From CAYVCG01 sp964449985 (GTDB lineage: Bacteria; Bacillota; Clostridia; Lachnospirales; WRAX01): a stretch of 39,994 bases of DNA. Location of the stretch: the NCBI GenBank assembly GCA_964449985.1, contig CAYVCG010000010.1, positions 1-39,994 of the forward strand. The letters are read 5' to 3'. A program made the translations under genes and the position numbers. Under the pieces are notes generated by a model. The model saw only the letters and a program-made list of their open reading frames with translations, ran no database searches and had not been told where the DNA came from. The number at the start of each line of letters is the position of its first letter. The first letter of the stretch is position 1. Of this stretch, positions 16,577 to 26,350 are shown one piece after another.

Positions 16577-17125
16577 ATTTTTGACAAAAAAATATCCAAC
16601 AAGTTTGTTAGAATGGTTTTGGAGGGCTTTGTTTTGCTTGTAGGCGCGATTTTATTGTATTGTGTTTTGCATTTCCTTGTATTTCAGGTTGCTAAAATAG
16701 ATGGCAGCTCCATGGAGCCCACTCTTCATAACGATGATAAGGTTATCGTGGAAATACTTCCATATATATTTGGCTCTCCAGAATATGGAGACATCATTGC
16801 GTTTCCGTACCCTTCGGACACAAGCAAGAATTATGTTAAAAGAATAATAGGAAAGCCCGGGGATGTTATTGATTTAAGGGGCGAATCCTTTTTTGTTAAC
16901 GACGTGAGATTGACCGACGAATTCTCTCAAGAACCGGTGAGGTCTTTAGGTAATGTGGAATTTCCATTGACAGTTCCGGAGGATTGCTATTTCGTTTTGG
17001 GGGACAACCGCCGAGTCAGCCGGGACAGCCGATACACCGAGGTAGGCTGCATAAAAAGAGAAACTATCATAGGGAAAATCTCTTTTAGAATTATGCCTGT
17101 TGATAAAATAGGATTTGTTAACTAA
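16577..17125 (+). CDS. lepB: Signal peptidase I, probable AUU start
   Basis: 182 residues if translation begins at ATT 16577, which has GGAGG exactly 8 bases upstream. The first in-frame ATG (16613) has no ribosome site and would remove the basic N-terminus (FDKKISNKFVR) that precedes the single membrane anchor (about residues 14-36). Catalytic Ser45 is in SSMEPTL and Lys88 in YVKRIIG; the GDNRRVSRDSR box is intact. The enzyme removes signal peptides of Sec- and Tat-exported proteins at the outer face of the membrane. Short Gram-positive form with one anchor. Identity is certain; the start is inferred. Confidence 0.93.
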   Translation: MFDKKISNKFVRMVLEGFVLLVGAILLYCVLHFLVFQVAKIDGSSMEPTLHNDDKVIVEILPYIFGSPEYGDIIAFPYPSDTSKNYVKRIIGKPGDVIDLRGESFFVNDVRLTDEFSQEPVRSLGNVEFPLTVPEDCYFVLGDNRRVSRDSRYTEVGCIKRETIIGKISFRIMPVDKIGFVN

Positions 17126-17161
17126 TAATGTTTTTAACACTGTATTTTGGGGTGCCGGTTT

Positions 17162-20100
17162 ATGTATCTAAAAAAAATAGAATTGCAGGGCTTTAAATCC
17201 TTTCCCGAGCGGATAAAGCTTGATTTTAATAAAGGCATAACGGCAGTAGTCGGCCCAAACGGCAGCGGAAAAAGCAATATATCAGATGCTATCCGTTGGG
17301 TCTTGGGAGAGCAAAGCGCAAAAAGCCTCCGTGGTGCAAAAATGGAGGATATAATCTTCGCCGGAACAAAAAACCGAAAAGCCCTTGGCTTTGCCGAGGT
17401 ATCCATGACGATTGACAATGCCGATCATAAACTTAATATTGGCTATTCCGAAATAACCGTTTCCCGCAGGGTATACCGCTCTGGGGAAAGTCAGTTTTCT
17501 ATTAATAATACAACCTGCCGCCTTAAAGACATCCACGAACTGTTTATGGATACCGGCATAGGGCGGGAGGGGTATTCTATCATTGGTCAAGGCCGAATAG
17601 ATGAGATTTTAAGCGTCAAATCAGAGGATAGGCGCTTGCTTTTTGAGGAAGCGGCGGGCATTGTAAAATATAAAAACAGAAAACGCGAAGCGGAAATGAA
17701 GTTGGAGCGGGAAAAACAAAACCTCACCCGCGTTAATGACATTATGACAGAGTTGGAAAACCAGCTTGAACCGCTTTTTATACAATCCGAACGGGCAAAA
17801 ATGTATTTAGGCCTGGCGGAAAGGCTGAAAGCTGTTGAAATAAATATCTTTGCAAGGGCTGTGGATCATTCCAAAGATGAGATTTCCGCTTTCGAAGCCA
17901 ACATCGCTGGCATAAATGAGCATATAGAATCTGAACTAACAGAGCAAACTGCTATTAAAGAATCTATTGAATCTCTAAAACACAGGCTTTCAACCATCGA
18001 AACTGAAACCGACCTTAAAGCCCAAGAAATCTCCGGCCTAAATTCTGAAGCAGGAAAAGCCGAAAGCGATATAAAGCTGTGCATCCAAAAAATCGAGCAT
18101 ATTGATTCCGGCATAAGCCGCTTAAACCGCGACATAATACTAAAACAGGAAGCGATAAATGCAGCTATTGAAAACAAAAACCTGTATGAAACCAAGCAAA
18201 GCGCCGTAAAACTAGAGCTTGCAGCAAAAAATGAGAAGCTTGGCTTAAAGCAGCTGGAATTTGATTTGCTTAATGAAAAGCTGACACAAAATGAAGCGCT
18301 GATAGAAAAATACTCATCCGAGCATATAGAAAAGCTGCGTTTGACAAGCGACGCAGAAGGGCGCATACAACGTGCTCAGGCTTTATATGAACAGCTTGAA
18401 CAACGTAAAGAAGAATTAGACGATGATAAGAACTATACGATAAGCAAAATAAATGACAGCACAGTGAAACTGCAAGTCCTTCAAAAAACTATGGACGAGC
18501 ATAACGAAACGCAGGACAAGCTTAATACCCAGCTCACAAGCCTTTATGCCGAAAGGGAAAGGCTTGAAACCGAATCAGGATCTATAGCATCCACTTTGGA
18601 CAAAACCATACATGACCTAAATGATAGAACATCCCGCCACAAGCTGCTTTCCGAGCTGGAAAACAGCTATGAGGGTTATTATAAAAGTGTCAAATCCGTT
18701 TTAAAACAGAGAAAGGCAAACCCCACAAGATTTTCCGGAATTTGTGGCGCTGTTGGAGAGCTTATATCAACGGAGGAACGCTTTGAAACCGCCATAGAAA
18801 TAGCTCTTGGAAGCTCTTTGCAAAATATAATCACAAATAGCGAAGCCGATGCCCAAATGGCAATCGAATATTTAAAATCAACAAGTGAAGGCCGCGCGAC
18901 ATTTCTGCCGATAACATCTATAAAGGGTAAAAACTTAGGTAGCGATAAGGAAAAGCTTTTAAAAGAGCGCGGAATGGTTGGAATAGCTGTTGATTTGATT
19001 GAATGCGATAAAAAATACTCGGATATTATGTCAAACCTGTTGGGCAGGGTTATCGTTTATGATAGCTTAAAAAACGCTATAGAGTTTTCCAAAAAATTAG
19101 GGTATCAATACAAAGTAGTGACGCTTGACGGAGACGTGGTAAACGCCGGAGGTTCTTTGACAGGCGGAAGCGTTTCCAAAACGCAATCCAGCATATTATC
19201 CAGAAATAGGGAAATAACAAATTTATCGGCTGAAATTGAAACGCTTTCTGCCAGAAAAGATGAGCTAACAAAAAGACGAGACGATATACAATTTAAACTT
19301 AGCTCGGTTTCTGAAAAAATAAGCAAAAACAAGTTTATTATCCGAGAGGCAGAGATACAAAAGGCTTCTGTTTCTGCAAATATTTCTCAGGCCGAGGCAA
19401 TGCTTGAAGAGCTAAACGACACGATTTCCGATCTCGAGACGGAAGAACGCCAGCTAATGGAGCAAATTGTTGAGACAAACAAAAGCATAAGGGAACAGCG
19501 TGAAAGCTTCGAAAGGATACAACAGGAAATTCAGGACATATTAAAAACAATGGANNNNNNNNNNNNNNNNNNNNNNNNNNNNNNNNNNNNNNNNNNNNNN
19601 NNNNNNNNNNNNNNNNNNNNNNNNNNNNNNNNNNNNNNNNNNNNNNNNNNNNNNTAAAGCAGCCCTGGATTTTGATGAGCTAACCAACCAAAAAAGGCTT
19701 GTGCAGGATCGCATAGTTGCTGTCGAGAACGACGTTCTTGCAAAAATGGAGAAGATTTCTGATCTTAAAAACCAGCTGACAAAATTGGAAATGAAAAAAG
19801 AACAGTCTGAGCTTAACAGCCGCCGTTTGTTTGACGAAATGTGGGAAACCTATGGTATTACATATCAAGAGGCACAGCGCTTTCCAAAAATAGAAGAATC
19901 ATCATCCTGGCTGGAGCGCGAATCCAAAAATCTAAAAACAGAAATAAAAGCCATAGGAACGGTAAACGTCAATGCTGTCGAGGAATATAAAGCAGTTAAG
20001 GAACGGCACGAATTTCTGCAAAAGCAGCGGGACGACATATTAGTTGCTGAGGATAAGCTAAAAGATATTATATCTGAACTCAAAGAGCTTATGGAAAGGC

Positions 20101-20582
20101 GTTTTTATGAGCAATTTAAGCTTATATCAGAAAATTTTGCTATAGTCTTCGCTGAGATGTTTGGAGGCGGCACAGCCTATTTGAAGTTATCCGACGAAAA
20201 CGACGTTTTGGAATCAGGTATAGAGATTATATCTCAGCCGCCGGGAAAGATGCTGCAAAATATGATGCTTTTATCCGGAGGAGAACGCGCGCTTACAGCG
20301 ATTGCGCTGTTGTTCGCTATACTGCGTATGAAACCGTCTCCGTTTTGTATATTGGATGAAATAGAAGCAGCTCTGGATGATGCAAATGTCAAGCGCTATG
20401 CCAACTATTTAAAGCATTTTGCCGATGATACACAGTTTATTATTATTACACACAGAAAAGGAACGATGGAAGCGGCTGATGTTTTATACGGCGTCACGAT
20501 GCAGGAGCAAGGCGTTTCGAAACTCGTTAGCGTTAGCTTTACTAATGAAGAAAAAAGCAGTTTGGAAAGGATAGTTATTTAA
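17162..20582 (+). CDS. smc: Chromosome segregation protein SMC, interrupted by an assembly gap
   Basis: The start ATG 17162 (MYLKKIELQGFKSF) is preferred to an ATG at 17147 that adds a non-family leader. The N-terminal half has Walker A GPNGSGKSN, the Q-loop segment IGQGRID, a long coiled coil, and the hinge (about residues 520-680) with GGSLTGGS. The C-terminal half, readable from 19656, has the second coiled coil, signature LLSGGERALTA and Walker B CILDEIEAALDD. SMC with ScpA and ScpB organises and separates chromosomes. About 1105 residues are visible, against roughly 1190 usual, so the gap probably hides several tens of residues. smc-ftsY is the usual order; rnc, often just before smc, is absent here. 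Confidence 0.95.
19555..19654. other. Assembly gap (100 N) inside smc
   Basis: Exactly 100 Ns. The frame needs a gap length divisible by three (two codon bases are left before it and one after it), so 100 is a placeholder and not the true size. The flanks share no sequence, unlike the second gap. Confidence 0.95.
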
Positions 20583-20583
20583 A

Positions 20584-21861
20584 ATGGCGTTATTTGATTT
20601 TTTCAAAAAGAAAAGGAATCAGCCCCAGGCTGACGAACCGGCTTTGCAAGATATCACTCCACAGCAATTTGAACCTGTAACAGAGCCTCAAGAAGAATCC
20701 TACGACGAGCCTTTGGAGGAATCACCTGTTATCACCGAGGAAATTATTCCTGATGAACCTCTTCCAGTTGAGGAGCAACAACCTGCGGAAGATACAACTG
20801 TTTCCCAGCAACAAATCATTGGGGAACAAATCATTGGGGAAGAAATTATAGGGGAAGCAACAATTGTTGAAGAAGAACCGGAAGAACAACCGTATATTAT
20901 TGAAGAAGAATCCGTTTGGCAGCCGGAGTCTGTTAAACCGGAAAAGAAAGGCTTCTTTAAAAAAATGCTTGCCGGGCTTGATAAAACCAGAAAGAATATT
21001 ATCGGCAATGTTGAAAGCGTTTTAAAGAGCTTTGTAAAAATAGATGAAGCGCTTTACGAAGAACTTGAAGAAGCCCTTATTGCGGCAGACATCGGAGTCA
21101 CAACATCAACCACTCTTATTGATAAGCTAAGAGAACGGGTTTCAAATGAAAAGGCTACCGAGATCGGGCAAGTCCGAGCCATTCTTATAGACGAGATTAC
21201 TTCCATATTGCAAGAGGACAACAATGAGTTTGTAGTATCCTCTCCATGCATTATGCTTGTTATCGGTGTTAACGGCGTTGGAAAAACTACGACTATCGGC
21301 AAGCTTGCGGCGAATTTTAAGGCAAGCGGAAAAACCGTCGTTTTGGCTGCCGCTGATACGTTCCGCGCTGCCGCTATAGATCAGCTAGAGATTTGGGGCC
21401 AGCGTTCTGAAATACCGGTGATAAAGCATCAGGAAAACTCTGATCCGGCCGCCGTTGTTTTTGATGCTATCCAAGCCGCAAAGGCAAGGCGCGCAGATAT
21501 ACTCATTTGCGACACAGCAGGCAGGCTCCATAATAAAAAGAACCTCATGGAAGAGCTTAGAAAGATGTCTAAAATTATTAATCGAGAGTATCCGGAAGCC
21601 CAGACCGAGGTTTTAATAGTTTTGGATGCAACAACTGGACAAAACGCTCTGCAACAGGCCAAAACGTTTAAAGAAATTTGCGACATAACGGGCATTGTTT
21701 TAACAAAGCTGGATGGAACGGCCAAGGGCGGCATAATTATAGCGATAAAGAACGAGCTAAAGATTCCAATAAGATTTGTCGGCGTTGGCGAAGGGATAGA
21801 CGATTTGCAACCGTTTGACCCGGAACAGTTTGCAAAAGCTCTGTTTGATATGGGAGAATAA
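20584..21861 (+). CDS. ftsY: Signal recognition particle receptor FtsY
   Basis: 425 residues. An acidic, low-complexity A domain (about 15-115) contains an imperfect IIGE repeat (about residues 79-97). The NG GTPase follows, with G1 GVNGVGKTTT, the DTFRAAA box, DTAGR and TKLDGTAKGG. It receives SRP-ribosome complexes at the membrane and hands nascent membrane proteins to SecYEG. It starts one base after the smc stop, so the two are co-translated. The start is MALFDFFKKK, a normal FtsY N-terminus. Confidence 0.97.
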   Translation: MALFDFFKKKRNQPQADEPALQDITPQQFEPVTEPQEESYDEPLEESPVITEEIIPDEPLPVEEQQPAEDTTVSQQQIIGEQIIGEEIIGEATIVEEEPEEQPYIIEEESVWQPESVKPEKKGFFKKMLAGLDKTRKNIIGNVESVLKSFVKIDEALYEELEEALIAADIGVTTSTTLIDKLRERVSNEKATEIGQVRAILIDEITSILQEDNNEFVVSSPCIMLVIGVNGVGKTTTIGKLAANFKASGKTVVLAAADTFRAAAIDQLEIWGQRSEIPVIKHQENSDPAAVVFDAIQAAKARRADILICDTAGRLHNKKNLMEELRKMSKIINREYPEAQTEVLIVLDATTGQNALQQAKTFKEICDITGIVLTKLDGTAKGGIIIAIKNELKIPIRFVGVGEGIDDLQPFDPEQFAKALFDMGE

Positions 21862-21887
21862 AACTTATAATATATTTAGGAGGATTA

Positions 21888-22160
21888 TTGATGAAAGGCA
21901 TAATAACTGTTATAGGCAAAGACCAGGTTGGGATAATAGCGCGGGTTTGTACTTATTTATCAAACGAAGGTATAAACATCTTAGATATATCCCAAACAAT
22001 CGTGCAGGGATATTTCAATATGATGATGATTGTGGATTTATCCAAGGCATTGAAGGAATTCAACGATGTGGCCGATGGGCTTGTTGAGTTGGGCAAAGAG
22101 ATTGGCGTTAATATAAAGCTCCAGCACGAGGATATTTTTAATATTATGCACAGAATATAG
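21888..22160 (+). CDS. ACT-domain protein (UPF0237 type)
   Basis: 90 residues, one ACT domain: MKGIITVIGKDQVGIIARV at the start, then NILDISQTIVQGYFNMMMIVD. ACT domains usually bind small molecules such as amino acids. The gene is followed 12 bases later by the UPF0210 gene, a pairing that recurs across Firmicutes and suggests a shared, unknown function. AGGAGG lies 7 bases before ATG 21888. Confidence 0.92.
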   Translation: MMKGIITVIGKDQVGIIARVCTYLSNEGINILDISQTIVQGYFNMMMIVDLSKALKEFNDVADGLVELGKEIGVNIKLQHEDIFNIMHRI

Positions 22161-22172
22161 AGGTGAGGCAAT

Positions 22173-23531
22173 ATGATTTCAAAGCTGGAGATTCAAGAAA
22201 CAAACCGAATGATAGAAGAATCAAACCTAGACGTAAGAACGATAACGATGGGCATAAGCCTTTTGGATTGTGCCGATTCAGATCTGGAGAGATTTAACAA
22301 AAAGATTTATGACAAAATAACCAAATCAGCCGAAAACTTAGTAAAAGTCGGCGATGATATATCAAAGCAGTTTCGCGTTCCTATCGTTAATAAACGTATT
22401 TCCGTAACGCCTATTAGTATAGCTGCCGGCGGGTGTAATGCGGATTCGTTCGTAAGCGTGGCGCATACATTGGATAAAGCTGCAAAGACAGTTGGCGTTA
22501 ATTTTATCGGCGGATTTTCCGCCTTGGTTCAGAAGGGAAGCACAAAGGGAGACCTAATCCTTATAGACAGTATACCACAAGCCCTTAGTGAAACAGAGCG
22601 TGTATGTTCGTCTGTTAACGTGGCATCATCCAGAAACGGAATAAATATGAACGCCGTGAAAAAAATGGGTTCAATCATAAAAGAAATGGCAATACTTACG
22701 AAAGACAGGGATTCTATAGCATGTTCCAAGTTTGTTGTATTTTGCAACGCTGTTGAGGATAATCCGTTTATGGCGGGGGCTTTCCATGGTGCCGGCGAGC
22801 GCGATCTCGTTATAAATGTTGGTGTTAGTGGCCCGGGCGTTGTGAAGCGCGCTTTAGAGCAAGTGCGAGGCAAGGATTTTGAAACGCTTTGCGAAATGAT
22901 AAAGCGGACGGCTTTCAAAATAACAAGAGTAGGTCAGCTTGTTGCCCAGGAGGCTTCCAGCCGGCTTAACGTGCCGTTCGGTATTATAGACCTTTCCCTT
23001 GCCCCCACCCCTGCTATAGGTGATAGTATCGCTGAGATATTTAATGAGATGGGGCTGGAATACGCCGGTGCTCCGGGAACAACGGCGGCTCTTGCCATTT
23101 TAAATGACAATGTTAAAAAAGGCGGGGTTATGGCATCGTCATACGTAGGCGGGTTAAGCGGTGCGTTTATCCCTGTCAGTGAGGATCAAGGCATGATAGA
23201 TGCGGTTAAAGCCGGGGCTTTAACGATAGAAAAGCTCGAGGCAATGACGTGCGTTTGCTCCGTTGGCCTTGATATGATAGCGATCCCCGGAGACACACCT
23301 GACGAAACCATTTCCGGCATAATAGCAGACGAAATGGCAATCGGAATGGTTAATAACAAGACAACAGCCGTTCGTGTTATACCAGTTATCGGCAAAGGCG
23401 TTGGCGAAATGGTAGAGTTTGGCGGTTTGCTTGGTTATGCACCGATTATGCCTGTTAATAAGTTCTCATGTAAGGATTTTATAGATCGTGGTGGGCGTAT
23501 TCCGCCGCCGATTCATAGCTTTAAAAACTAA
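22173..23531 (+). CDS. PFL family protein (UPF0210/DUF711)
   Basis: 452 residues, the standard length of UPF0210. The family text is easy to see: SIAAGGCNADSFVSVAHTLD, FIGGFSALVQKG, VGVSGPGVVKRAL and the C-terminal GGRIPPPIHSFKN. The fold resembles pyruvate formate-lyase-like barrels, but the glycyl-radical motif is not expected in this family and no activity is established. AGAGGTGAGG precedes ATG 22173. It is tightly linked to the ACT gene upstream and is followed 21 bases later by pepD. Confidence 0.93.
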   Translation: MISKLEIQETNRMIEESNLDVRTITMGISLLDCADSDLERFNKKIYDKITKSAENLVKVGDDISKQFRVPIVNKRISVTPISIAAGGCNADSFVSVAHTLDKAAKTVGVNFIGGFSALVQKGSTKGDLILIDSIPQALSETERVCSSVNVASSRNGINMNAVKKMGSIIKEMAILTKDRDSIACSKFVVFCNAVEDNPFMAGAFHGAGERDLVINVGVSGPGVVKRALEQVRGKDFETLCEMIKRTAFKITRVGQLVAQEASSRLNVPFGIIDLSLAPTPAIGDSIAEIFNEMGLEYAGAPGTTAALAILNDNVKKGGVMASSYVGGLSGAFIPVSEDQGMIDAVKAGALTIEKLEAMTCVCSVGLDMIAIPGDTPDETISGIIADEMAIGMVNNKTTAVRVIPVIGKGVGEMVEFGGLLGYAPIMPVNKFSCKDFIDRGGRIPPPIHSFKN

Positions 23532-23552
23532 TCCAATAGAGGTGGTAATTCC

Positions 23553-25007
23553 ATGTATGTCCTGGGAAACTGCAAACCAACGCAGGTTTTTAAATACTTT
23601 GAGGAGATAAGCAAAATCCCCAGAGGTTCAGGCAACGAAAAAGCCGTAAGCGATTATATATACCGGTTCGCCGTGGAAAACGGTTTGGAAGCCGTTCAGG
23701 ACGATAGGTTTAATTTGGTCATAAAAAAAACCAGCTCGGCAGGTTATGAAAACTCCCCCACAGTTATTATCCAAGGTCATCTAGACATGGTTTGCGAAAA
23801 GAATAACGCCACCACTCACGATTTTTTGACAGACCCGATAGACGTTTATATAGACGGCGATTTTGTTAAAGCCCGTGGGACAACTTTGGGCGGCGATAAC
23901 GGCATAGCTGTTGCTTACGCAATGGCACTCATGTCTGATAGAAGCCTTATGCATCCACCTTTGGAGATCGTTCTTACTACTGATGAGGAAGTGGGCATGA
24001 ATGGCGCAGCGGCACTTTCACCGCAACTTCTAACGGCAAAAATGCTTATAAATATTGATTCCGAAGAGGAAGGCTTTTTCCTTTCAAGTTGTGCCGGCGG
24101 TATAAAATGCGTTATTGATGTTAAAGCTGACTTTTGCGAAATACCCAATGGATATAAGCCATATACCATAGCTGTCGGCGGGCTTAACGGCGGCCACAGC
24201 GGCATGGATATACACAAAGAGCGCGGCAACAGCAACAAAATTATGGGGTGTATATTAAACGCTCTGAGGGAACTTGATATTTATTTGCAAAAAATAAACG
24301 GCGGTTCAAAGGATAACGCGATACCACGAGAATGCGAGGTAATTGTTTTTGTTCCTCGGGAAAATGCGGATTTTGAAGCTAAAATAGGCCAACTAACAGA
24401 AACGCTTTCCCGTGAATATGCTGCCAGCGACCCCGGTTTAACAATAGCAGTAAAAACAGCTGACAAATGTGGGGATAAGGTCTTTACTAAGCAAACATTT
24501 GAGAAAATCCTTAGCGCATTAATGCTAACGCCAAATGGCGTTATTCATATGAGCAAATCCATACCAGGCCTTGTGGAAACGTCTAACAATCTTGGCGTTG
24601 TTAGAACGGATGACGTAAACAGCGTCGTGTCTTTTGTAAGTGCGATTAGAAGCTCTGTGAAATCAAGGAAATATTACTTGCTGGATCAGCTTACAAGCCT
24701 TGCGCGCCTTCTCGGCGGAAGTATTTCAACAAGGGGCAACTATCCCTCATGGGAATATAACCCCGATTCAAATATACGAAAGCTGTTTGAAGAGACGTAT
24801 AAAGAAATGTATGGCAAGGATGCTGTCGTAACGGCGGTTCATGCCGGATTGGAATGCGGTTTGTTCGCGGAAAAGGTAAAAGGGATAGATATGATTTCTT
24901 TTGGGCCTGATATGTTTGATGTGCATACACCTTATGAGCGCATGTCTATCACATCCGTTAATAATACATGGGAATTTTTGATTAATGTATTGTCTAAGAT
25001 GAAATAA
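23553..25007 (+). CDS. pepD: Aminoacyl-histidine dipeptidase (M20C family)
   Basis: 484 residues, full length. Metal and catalytic motifs: GHLDMVCEK (first metal His and catalytic Asp), TLGGDNGIAVAYAMAL (bridging Asp), TTDEEVGMNGA (catalytic Glu-Glu pair), NIDSEEEG, and the late HAGLECG. The dimerisation insert lies between about residues 190 and 400. PepD (carnosinase-like) cleaves dipeptides, including Xaa-His, in the cytosol. AGAGGTGG precedes ATG 23553. It is likely in one transcript with the UPF0210 gene and the permease downstream (15-base gap). Confidence 0.94.
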   Translation: MYVLGNCKPTQVFKYFEEISKIPRGSGNEKAVSDYIYRFAVENGLEAVQDDRFNLVIKKTSSAGYENSPTVIIQGHLDMVCEKNNATTHDFLTDPIDVYIDGDFVKARGTTLGGDNGIAVAYAMALMSDRSLMHPPLEIVLTTDEEVGMNGAAALSPQLLTAKMLINIDSEEEGFFLSSCAGGIKCVIDVKADFCEIPNGYKPYTIAVGGLNGGHSGMDIHKERGNSNKIMGCILNALRELDIYLQKINGGSKDNAIPRECEVIVFVPRENADFEAKIGQLTETLSREYAASDPGLTIAVKTADKCGDKVFTKQTFEKILSALMLTPNGVIHMSKSIPGLVETSNNLGVVRTDDVNSVVSFVSAIRSSVKSRKYYLLDQLTSLARLLGGSISTRGNYPSWEYNPDSNIRKLFEETYKEMYGKDAVVTAVHAGLECGLFAEKVKGIDMISFGPDMFDVHTPYERMSITSVNNTWEFLINVLSKMK

Positions 25008-25022
25008 AGGGGTGGCGGAGAT

Positions 25023-26303
25023 ATGAAATTTAATTGGGATAAAAACTACTTGAAAATTTCTTTTTATGTGGTTTTAACGCTTGTATGCGCATATATCCTG
25101 TTTAAAGTCGTTGATTCTGCTGCCTTTATCCTTACAAATGCCGATGTTATCATATCAGAAGCCTCAAACGCGCTGGGATATGTTGTGTCTGTATTTTCTG
25201 TTTTAATAACGGCTTTTGTTATCGCATATATACTTGACCCGCTTGTGGATTTTTTTCAGACGCTATATGAAAAATACTTCAAGGACAAACCGAATGCATT
25301 TTTCAGTAGAATATCTCGAATAAAATTTATAAAGAAGCGCACCTCAAAAAACAAGCCTTCGTTTAAAAAGCGCACCGCTGGAACAAGTCTTACGTATCTT
25401 ATGTTTGCTTTAATTATTTCGCTTCTTATCTTGTTTTTAGTCTCCAAAATCGGAGGCAAAAGCGGCTCAGGCTTTTCTCAAGGCATTATGGAAGTCGTTA
25501 ATAGCATGTTAAATGAGCTTAGTGATTTCTATACAAATGCTCAATTAACGCTTGAAGAATGGGGCGCGACACAGTATCTATCTGATGCTATAACAGGCTT
25601 TGTTAACGGTGCAACAGGTTTTGTCAAAAGCTTCTCCAAAGATATTATTGGAACAATAACATCGACAGGCAGTTCTATCATAGGATTCCTTATGTCCTTG
25701 GTCGTTGCGTTTTACTTCTTGAAGGATAAGCACGCTATACTATACCGCATGAATGATATAATGGAAACATTTTTATCATCAAAATGGCTGCGCCGCATAA
25801 GGAATATCGGCGGGGATATACACGCTGTATTTTCCGGCTATATTCGCGGCCAACTTACGGACGCCATTATTATGGGAACGCTTCTTAGCATTGGTCTTTC
25901 TCTTGTAGGTATTGATTTGGCCGTTATTATCGGTATATTCTCTGGGTTTGCGAATTTGATACCGTATTTTGGGGCGCTTGTTGGTTTCCTTCTTTCAGTT
26001 TTGATAGCGCTTTTGGCCGGAGACGTTACGAAAGCTATTTTTGCAGGGCTTGTTGTTATCATACTGCAACAGATTGACGGTGTGTTTATCGTTCCGAAAG
26101 TAGTCGGCGAAAAGGTTGAATTAAGCCCGGTGCTTGTATTGCTTTCGCTATCCGTTTTTGGTTCTGTTTTTGGCATTGTCGGTATGATTTTCGCTGTTCC
26201 GGTTTGCGCCATCATAAAGATTTTCCTCGTCCGGTTCACGCGCAGATATAAGCGAAACAAGCTTGAGAAGGCACGTGAAGCACGCTTTAACGAGCAGTTG
26301 TGA
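25023..26303 (+). CDS. AI-2E family transporter (PF01594)
   Basis: 426 residues with about seven or eight membrane segments. Two N-terminal helices (about 10-30 and 45-68) are followed by a basic loop (about 85-120), a helix, a soluble part (about 150-210), a helix (about 215-232) and a C-terminal cluster (about 280-405) carrying the conserved GxxSGxxNLIPYFG segment (IGIFSGFANLIPYFG). Family members include AI-2 exporter TqsA and Na+/H+ antiporters, so the substrate is open. GGGGTGG before ATG 25023 is a clear ribosome site. Confidence 0.9.
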   Translation: MKFNWDKNYLKISFYVVLTLVCAYILFKVVDSAAFILTNADVIISEASNALGYVVSVFSVLITAFVIAYILDPLVDFFQTLYEKYFKDKPNAFFSRISRIKFIKKRTSKNKPSFKKRTAGTSLTYLMFALIISLLILFLVSKIGGKSGSGFSQGIMEVVNSMLNELSDFYTNAQLTLEEWGATQYLSDAITGFVNGATGFVKSFSKDIIGTITSTGSSIIGFLMSLVVAFYFLKDKHAILYRMNDIMETFLSSKWLRRIRNIGGDIHAVFSGYIRGQLTDAIIMGTLLSIGLSLVGIDLAVIIGIFSGFANLIPYFGALVGFLLSVLIALLAGDVTKAIFAGLVVIILQQIDGVFIVPKVVGEKVELSPVLVLLSLSVFGSVFGIVGMIFAVPVCAIIKIFLVRFTRRYKRNKLEKAREARFNEQL

Positions 26304-26319
26304 TACACCAACCAACACG

Positions 26320-26346
26320 AAAAAATAAGAAGGAGTTTCCCCCTTC
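26320..26346 (-). terminator. Terminator after the DUF362 gene
   Basis: On the minus strand a seven-pair stem (26329-26346, one G-T pair) closed by a GAAA tetraloop is followed by TTATTTTTT (26320-26328). It lies directly after the DUF362 stop. In the plus direction it may also slow read-through from the permease gene. Confidence 0.75.
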
Positions 26347-26350
26347 CCTA

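Noticed and set aside
20800..20875. Repeated IIGE-coding DNA in ftsY as a mobile or CRISPR-like repeat
   Set aside because: It is a short in-frame low-complexity repeat in the acidic A domain, common in FtsY.
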